NCBI GenBank assembly: GCA_903904765.1
Contig: CAIVEA010000389.1
Coordinates: 1 to 10,489 of the forward strand
Origin: an uncultured Chloroflexota bacterium
Lineage (GTDB): Bacteria; Chloroflexota; Anaerolineae; Aggregatilineales; Phototrophicaceae
Reading direction: 5' to 3'
Length of the DNA stretch: 10,489 nt
Shown here: positions 6,242-10,489 of the stretch, one piece after another
Layout of the letters: each line of letters starts with the position of its first letter
Numbering within the stretch: position 1 is the first letter of the stretch
Program-made: the position numbers and the translations under genes
The notes under the pieces: generated by a model
Databases searched by the model: none
What the model was told of the DNA's origin: nothing
The model's input: only the letters and a program-made list of their open reading frames with translations

Positions 6242-7447
6242 TTAGCCGCTGATCTGCCCGTCTACCACTTCCCAGATGTGAGCGCGGTTGAGGAAGGCCG
6301 GGGGGAAAACGTCCATTTCGGTGGTGGTGAGCAGCGTTTGCGTGCTGCCTTCGATGCGCTCCAGCAGATAAGCGCGGCGCTGTGCATCCAGTTCCGCCAC
6401 CACTTCATCCAGCAGCAGAATGGGCGACTCACCGATGCGAGAGCGCATCCATTGAAGCTCCGCCAGCTTGAGCGCCATGATCGCCGTTCGCGCCTGTCCC
6501 CGGCTGCCGTACAGCCCCGCGTCGCGCCCGTTAATGTGCATCCGCAGTTCGTCGCGGTGCGGGCCGCACAGGGTCACGCCGCGCTGGATGGACTCGGCCT
6601 GCTCGTCGCGCAGGCGTTCGGCAAATTGCGGTGCGATCTGGTCGGCGCTCATTTCACGGTGTAAATCCAGCCCCAGTGTACTGAACGACATTTGCCCGCC
6701 GCCGCTGGCAGAGGGTAAAAAGTTCGGCTGATACTGGAGCGTCAGCACTTCACGTCGCCCGGTCAGGTCGAGGTGGGCGGCCTGTGCGTTCACTTCCAGT
6801 TCGCGCAGGAAACGCTGCCGCCCCGCGATCAACACGCTGCCCGCCGCCACCAACTGCTCATCCCAGTAGGCCAATTCGTTCGGCGCGGCCTGCCGTTCCC
6901 CGACTCGCTTGAGCAGAGCGTTGCGCTGTGGCAGCACCTTGTCGTAAGTGGCGAGTGCGCCCACATAGTCGCGGTCAACCTGCGACAGTGTGGTATCCAT
7001 GAAGCGGCGGCGTTCGGCGGGAGAACCTTCGATCAGCACAAGGTCTTGCGGCAGGAACAGCACCACCGCCACCAGCCCCACGATGTCCATCACGCGCTTT
7101 TCTGCGCCGTTCACGCGGATGGACTTCTTGAAGCGCATCTGACCTTCTGCGCTGCGTTCCAGCACCAGCGCCATTTCGAGGCGGTTGTAACTCCCGCGCC
7201 CGCCGCCGATGTCTGCCGCGAGGCGTGCAAATGGGATCGGCTCCTCCTCGGCACGCCAGTGGATGAGTTGGCGGTCGCTGGCGGTGTAGGGCGAACGGGA
7301 TGCCGCGAGATAGTAGATTGCTTCGAGCAAGCTGGTCTTGCCCTGCGCGTTTGCTCCGTGCAGCACAATGGGTTTGCCCGCAGGTAGCGCCCGTTCCAGA
7401 CGGGCGTAGTTGCGGAAGTTGGTCAGCGAGAGGTGTTCAACATGCAT
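6242..7447 (-). CDS. recF: DNA replication and repair protein RecF
   Basis: This 401-residue SMC-like ATPase loads RecA at gapped DNA together with RecO and RecR. The Walker A motif is GANAQGKTS (31-39), the ABC signature region YGSRGQARTA spans 313-322, and Walker B LLLDEV spans 344-349 (Asp347, Glu348). The opening LSLTNFRNYARLE and the PQDLVLIEGSPAERRRFMD block are diagnostic of RecF rather than RecN or SMC. The ATG at 7447-7445 is 10 nt after the stop of the GlcG-like gene, with no clear Shine-Dalgarno, so translation is probably coupled. The usual dnaA-dnaN-recF-gyrB context is absent on both sides. The stop is TAA at 6244-6242. Confidence 0.95.
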   Translation of the reverse strand: MHVEHLSLTNFRNYARLERALPAGKPIVLHGANAQGKTSLLEAIYYLAASRSPYTASDRQLIHWRAEEEPIPFARLAADIGGGRGSYNRLEMALVLERSAEGQMRFKKSIRVNGAEKRVMDIVGLVAVVLFLPQDLVLIEGSPAERRRFMDTTLSQVDRDYVGALATYDKVLPQRNALLKRVGERQAAPNELAYWDEQLVAAGSVLIAGRQRFLRELEVNAQAAHLDLTGRREVLTLQYQPNFLPSASGGGQMSFSTLGLDLHREMSADQIAPQFAERLRDEQAESIQRGVTLCGPHRDELRMHINGRDAGLYGSRGQARTAIMALKLAELQWMRSRIGESPILLLDEVVAELDAQRRAYLLERIEGSTQTLLTTTEMDVFPPAFLNRAHIWEVVDGQISG

Positions 7448-7457
7448 GAGCGCGACA

Positions 7458-7865
7458 CTAGGCGATCAGGGCTGCCCCCATACGGGCGAGAACCATATCC
7501 TCGCTCTCCGGCAGTCCGCTAACGCCCACGCCGCCCACCACCTGCCCCTGATACACAATCGGCACGCCGCCGCCCCACGCGGTATAGCGCAGGTCGCCGA
7601 AGTTGGTCATGGGGAAGCCTTCGCTGCGGGATGCCTCGCCCACGGCACGCGATTCTTTGCGCTCGCGGGCGGCGGTGAAGGCTTTGTTCATGGCGATGAC
7701 GATGGAGGCCAGCGGACAGCCGTCGGTACGCAGGAAGGCCAGCAGTTCGCCGTGTTCATCGCTGACGGCGATGGCTGCGCCTTTACCCGTTTTGTCGAGT
7801 TCGGCTTGAATGGCGGCGACGATCTTCATCGCATCCGCATGCGAAAGCTGATAATTCTGGCGCAT
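7458..7865 (-). CDS. GlcG/HbpS-family (haem-degrading-like fold) protein
   Basis: This 135-residue protein has the single-domain GlcG/HbpS fold: AIAVSDEHGELLAFLRTDG (31-49), NKAFTAA (60-66), the WGGGVPIVYQG stretch (97-107) and VGGVGVSGLPESED (110-123). Members bind haem or small ligands, or accompany glycolate and diol degradation operons; the substrate here is unknown. The start is set by AAAGGA (7880-7875), 9 nt upstream of the ATG, and a perfect TATAAT lies about 40 nt upstream. It is the first gene of the (-) cluster leading into recF, which is probably an accidental pairing. It diverges from the subtilase gene across a 195-bp region. Confidence 0.88.
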   Translation of the reverse strand: MRQNYQLSHADAMKIVAAIQAELDKTGKGAAIAVSDEHGELLAFLRTDGCPLASIVIAMNKAFTAARERKESRAVGEASRSEGFPMTNFGDLRYTAWGGGVPIVYQGQVVGGVGVSGLPESEDMVLARMGAALIA

Positions 7866-7906
7866 GGCAAATCATCCTTTGCGGTGGGATATGGACGAGA
7901 AACCGG

Positions 7907-7912
7907 ATTATA
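7907..7912 (-). promoter_or_regulatory. Predicted -10 box for the GlcG-like/recF cluster
   Basis: A perfect TATAAT on the minus strand (7912-7907) would start transcription near 7900, giving a leader of about 35 nt that holds the AAAGGA ribosome site. No good -35 lies at the standard distance (the hexamer at 17 nt is CGTGCG), so activator help or an unusual -35 would be needed. Confidence 0.35.
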
Positions 7913-7958
7913 CCCGACCTTTGCTCAACCGCACGCTATTCGCAGGGCAGGGTTTGTA

Positions 7959-7978
7959 AGAATAAATTCTGTTATAAC
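7959..7978. promoter_or_regulatory. Two abutting palindromes in the divergent region
   Basis: AGAAT-AA-ATTCT (7959-7970) is followed directly by the perfect 8-bp palindrome GTTATAAC (7971-7978). They lie between the opposing starts of the GlcG-like gene and the subtilase, within a locally AT-rich stretch (about 7955-8045). They could be regulator-binding sites, but AT-rich DNA yields short palindromes easily. Confidence 0.2.
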
Positions 7979-8003
7979 GCAAGGTGCATGAAAGGATTGT
8001 AGA

Positions 8004-8012
8004 TGATATTAT
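8004..8012 (+). promoter_or_regulatory. Possible extended -10 promoter for the subtilase
   Basis: TGATATTAT matches the extended -10 pattern TGn-TATnAT, and such promoters can work without a -35, which is missing here. Transcription would begin near 8019, about 40 nt before the ATG at 8061. Confidence 0.3.
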
Positions 8013-8060
8013 TAAAAGCGTGTGTCAGAAAATGTTTTTTGTACTGCATAGGGAGTCATT

Positions 8061-9428
8061 ATGTCGCGTAAAGTGATCTCAATGGTTTTGTTGTTACTGG
8101 TTGTCGTCCTCATGGGTGTGAGCAGCGTGGGTGCTGCCAACGGCAATCGCTCTTACCTTATCCTCGCCAATGGCACATCGTTTCCCTCCAACCTCAGCGC
8201 ACAGGTAGCTGCGGTTGGCGGTCAACTCACCCGCATGATGCCGCAGGTTGGTATCGCGGTGGCGCAGTCTGCCAATCCTAATTTTGCCGCCAGCATTCAG
8301 GGTGTACGTTCTGTCGTCCCCAACCTGAACGTCCAGTGGATTCCCGATACCCGCGTGGTGGAACTGACGGATAGCGAAGTGGTGAACCCGCCGTTTGCCT
8401 CGAACACCAACCCGCGATTCAACCTGCAATGGAATCACGACTCGGTCAACTCGGTCGAAGCGTGGAACGCCGGACAGCGTGGACAGGGTGTCGTGGTGGC
8501 CGTGCTGGATACGGGCGTGGTGCTGAATCACCCCGATCTGGCCGGGAACATCATTGATGCGGTTAGCTTCGTTCCGGGTGAAAGCGCTCAGTACAATCCC
8601 GCGCTGGATGCCCGCAAATTCAGTCACGGGACGCATGTAGCCGGCACGATTGCCGCGCTGGATAACAATATTGGCGGTGTGGGCATCGCACCATCTGCGA
8701 AAATCGTGGTGGTGAAAGTGCTGTCCGACAGCGGCAGCGGCGATTTTAGCTGGTTGATTGATGCGCTCATTTACACCGCCAATCGTGGCGATGTGGATGT
8801 CATCAACATGAGCCTCGGCGCGGTGCTGCTCAAGAGTGGCATCCCCGGTGACTATACTGCCCGCGAAGCGGCGGAACTGCTGGTCGCGCTCAGCCGCGCC
8901 ACCACCTATGCCACCCAGCGCGGCGTGACGGTGATCGCCTCGGCGGGCAATAGTGCGATTGATCTCGATCACAGCGCTAATGTGATCTCAATTCCGGCGC
9001 AGTCCACTGATGTCATCACGATTGCCGCTACTGCGCCGATGGGCTGGGCGATTGATCCGACGGTGACACTGTACCGCCATGCCAGCTACAGCAACTTCGG
9101 GCGTTCGGCGATTGATTTCGGTGCGCCGGGTGGTGATTTCGCCTATCCGGGCAATGAGAACTGTCTGGTTGCTGGTCTGGTACGTCCGTGCTGGGTGTTC
9201 GATATGGTGCTGAGTACTGCGAACACGACCAGCGGCGCACCGGCCTATTCGTGGGCAGCCGGGACGAGCATGGCCTCGCCAGCAGCAGCGGGCGTGGCTG
9301 CCATCATCATCGGCGAGAATGGCGGCTCGATGTCACCCGCGCAGGTGAAAACTGAGATGCTGCGTCGTGCGCTGGGGAGTGGAAACACGCCCTACTTCGG
9401 CAACGGCAATATTCAGACCGGTTATTAA
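8061..9428 (+). CDS. Secreted subtilisin-like serine protease (S8) with N-terminal pro-domain
   Basis: This 455-residue exported protease has a short basic start (SRK), a hydrophobic stretch at 8-20 and a small-residue cleavage region near Ala25-Ala26, which together make a Sec signal peptide. Residues about 30-95 look like an I9-type inhibitor pro-domain. The S8 catalytic set is complete: Asp150 in VLDTG, His189 in SHGTHVAGT, Asn297 of the oxyanion hole in SAGNS and Ser403 in GTSMASP. Cys368 and Cys377 could form a disulfide in the only cysteine-containing loop of the mature enzyme. There is no C-terminal anchor or repeat domain, so it is probably released as a free enzyme. AGGGAG (8050-8055) lies 5 nt before the ATG. 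The gene stands alone, with its own terminator downstream. Confidence 0.95.
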   Translation: MSRKVISMVLLLLVVVLMGVSSVGAANGNRSYLILANGTSFPSNLSAQVAAVGGQLTRMMPQVGIAVAQSANPNFAASIQGVRSVVPNLNVQWIPDTRVVELTDSEVVNPPFASNTNPRFNLQWNHDSVNSVEAWNAGQRGQGVVVAVLDTGVVLNHPDLAGNIIDAVSFVPGESAQYNPALDARKFSHGTHVAGTIAALDNNIGGVGIAPSAKIVVVKVLSDSGSGDFSWLIDALIYTANRGDVDVINMSLGAVLLKSGIPGDYTAREAAELLVALSRATTYATQRGVTVIASAGNSAIDLDHSANVISIPAQSTDVITIAATAPMGWAIDPTVTLYRHASYSNFGRSAIDFGAPGGDFAYPGNENCLVAGLVRPCWVFDMVLSTANTTSGAPAYSWAAGTSMASPAAAGVAAIIIGENGGSMSPAQVKTEMLRRALGSGNTPYFGNGNIQTGY

Positions 9429-9497
9429 CCTTAGTTGTTCCGGCAGGCGTGTTATTGCGCCTGTTGTGGTTATCGTATTCATCTTCTGACACCGCTG

Positions 9498-9537
9498 CCC
9501 GCCCCATCACATAAGAGAGATGGGGCGGGTTGTTTTT
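9498..9537 (+). terminator. Intrinsic terminator of the subtilase gene
   Basis: Perfect 11-bp GC-rich stem CCCGCCCCATC (9498-9508) and GATGGGGCGGG (9519-9529) with a 10-nt loop, then the T-rich tract TTGTTTTT (9530-9537). It ends transcription from the plus strand only, because the other side has no U-tract. The tract overlaps the stop codon of the convergent kinase gene (9536-9538). Confidence 0.9.
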
Positions 9538-10489
9538 ATAGCGCGTTCGGCAGACGCACGGTGAAGATCGTGCCGCCTTCCGGGTTGGGGGCGATCTGGA
9601 TGTCGCCATGATGGGCGTTGACCGCATCCCGCACAATGTTCAGGCCGATGCCCAATCCGGGGATTTCGCCCGTGCGGGTGGTGCGGTAGAACGGCTCAAA
9701 TATACGCTCGATTTCGTCGCTTGGGATTCCAATGCCCTGATCGCGGATGACGAAAGTGGCAGTTTCGGGCATGATTGCCAGAGAAACCGTCACCGGGCTG
9801 GCGTTCGATGTGAATTTGAGCGCGTTGGAAACCACGTTTTGCAGGATGAGGCGGATCAACTTCTGATCCCCGCTGAAAAGCTGCTGTTCTCCTTCAATGT
9901 GCAGTTGAATCGTGTTCTGTGTGTGGTTGCGGCTTTCCTGCTCAATGATGATTTCGCGGCATAACGCAGGTAAATTGAAGGGCTGTGCATAAAAATCCAG
10001 CCGTTCAAAGATACCCTGCACCGAGAGGTTGATCGCGTCAATCATGCCCGCAAGGTGATTGACCTGCTTGCGAATGTTGTTCATGTGCGATAGGCGGCGC
10101 TCTGGCGAGATGCGATCCGCATAGTTATCCATGATATCTACCGAGCTGAGGATGACCGACAGCGGCGTGCGGAACTCGTGCGAGATACGCAGCATCATGG
10201 CGGTTTTGAGGCGGTTCATCTCCTGCTCTTTGCGGATTTCGGCCTGCAAACGCCCGCTTTCGAGGCGGCTGGCCTGAATCTGGCGGCGCTCGGTGATGTT
10301 GCGGGTCACGCCCAGAATGCCAATCAATTCGCCGTTATCATTGAGCAGGGCGGCGGCGGTGGCTTCCGTCCAGACGGTTGTGCCATCTTTGCACGGTTGC
10401 TCCAATTCCAGCGTGATGGGGGGGACGGTTTCCCCTTGCGCTATGCGGTTGAGGTTTTCGGCAAGCGCTTGTGCGGCCAGCCTGTACGA
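9536..10489 (-). CDS. PAS-domain sensor histidine kinase (5'-partial)
   Basis: The frame is open to the right edge, so the N-terminal sensory part is outside; 317 residues are visible. First comes the C-terminal half of a PAS domain (CKDGTTVWTEATAAALLNDNG...LGVTRNITERRQ), then a short coiled-coil linker. The DHp H-box follows with phospho-acceptor His104 in RISHEFRTPLS, then the HATPase: N-box LQNVVSNALKF (Asn222), G1 box DQGIGIP (Asp250) and G2 box GLGIGL (278-283). It should autophosphorylate and pass the phosphate to a response regulator not visible here. The C-terminus ends right after the ATPase domain, so there is no attached receiver. A TTG at 10405 is not the start, because PAS sequence continues upstream of it. 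The cytoplasmic PAS-HK layout gives no clue to the signal. Confidence 0.95.
   Translation of the reverse strand, partial: SYRLAAQALAENLNRIAQGETVPPITLELEQPCKDGTTVWTEATAAALLNDNGELIGILGVTRNITERRQIQASRLESGRLQAEIRKEQEMNRLKTAMMLRISHEFRTPLSVILSSVDIMDNYADRISPERRLSHMNNIRKQVNHLAGMIDAINLSVQGIFERLDFYAQPFNLPALCREIIIEQESRNHTQNTIQLHIEGEQQLFSGDQKLIRLILQNVVSNALKFTSNASPVTVSLAIMPETATFVIRDQGIGIPSDEIERIFEPFYRTTRTGEIPGLGIGLNIVRDAVNAHHGDIQIAPNPEGGTIFTVRLPNAL

Noticed and set aside
5960..6664. Open frame of 234 codons on the plus strand across the recF/HNH-partner junction
   Set aside because: It overlaps two well-supported minus-strand genes and the gap between them, and its product is compositionally biased with no motif.
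6773..7387. Open frame of 204 codons on the plus strand inside recF
   Set aside because: It lies wholly within a recF gene that has intact Walker A, signature and Walker B motifs.
8094..8972. Open frame of 292 codons antisense to the subtilase
   Set aside because: It is an antisense shadow of a complete S8 protease, with no recognisable motif.

Overview
The window is GC-rich bacterial DNA, densely packed with genes on both strands. The protein set suggests a Chloroflexota-like bacterium (Anaerolineae or relatives): an HtrA protease with a glycine-rich PDZ insert, a secreted subtilase with a pro-domain, a PAS histidine kinase, a GT4 glycosyltransferase, and an HNH nuclease paired with a small acidic partner. 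This placement is inferred from gene style and not from any marker search. No rRNA, tRNA, CRISPR array, insertion sequence or phage gene was seen.

Layout from left to right. A 3'-partial view of an HtrA-type serine protease (+) is followed by a thiolase (+). The thiolase is bracketed by two related palindromic intergenic elements. Convergent to it is an unrecognised 331-residue protein (-). Its promoter lies in a 147-bp divergent region shared with a (+) cluster of one GT4 glycosyltransferase and two tandem, nearly identical gamma-glutamylcyclotransferase-like genes.

A long (-) cluster follows: a GlcG/HbpS-like gene, recF 10 nt behind it, then after 66 bp a two-gene module whose frames overlap by 8 nt (a small protein with a ribbon-helix-helix-like N-terminus, then an HNH endonuclease). 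Divergent from this cluster is a secreted subtilisin-like protease (+) with a clear intrinsic terminator. That terminator runs into the 3' end of a convergent PAS-histidine kinase (-), which continues past the right edge.

The genes do not form one pathway. They fall into envelope and extracellular proteolysis (HtrA, subtilase), lipid or acyl-CoA metabolism (thiolase), glycoconjugate synthesis (GT4), DNA repair (recF) and signalling (kinase). The parts that most deserve a second look are the coupled HNH module, the tandem GGCT-like pair with its abruptly divergent tails, the unrecognised 331-residue protein with a dyad over its promoter, and the repeated palindrome around the thiolase.
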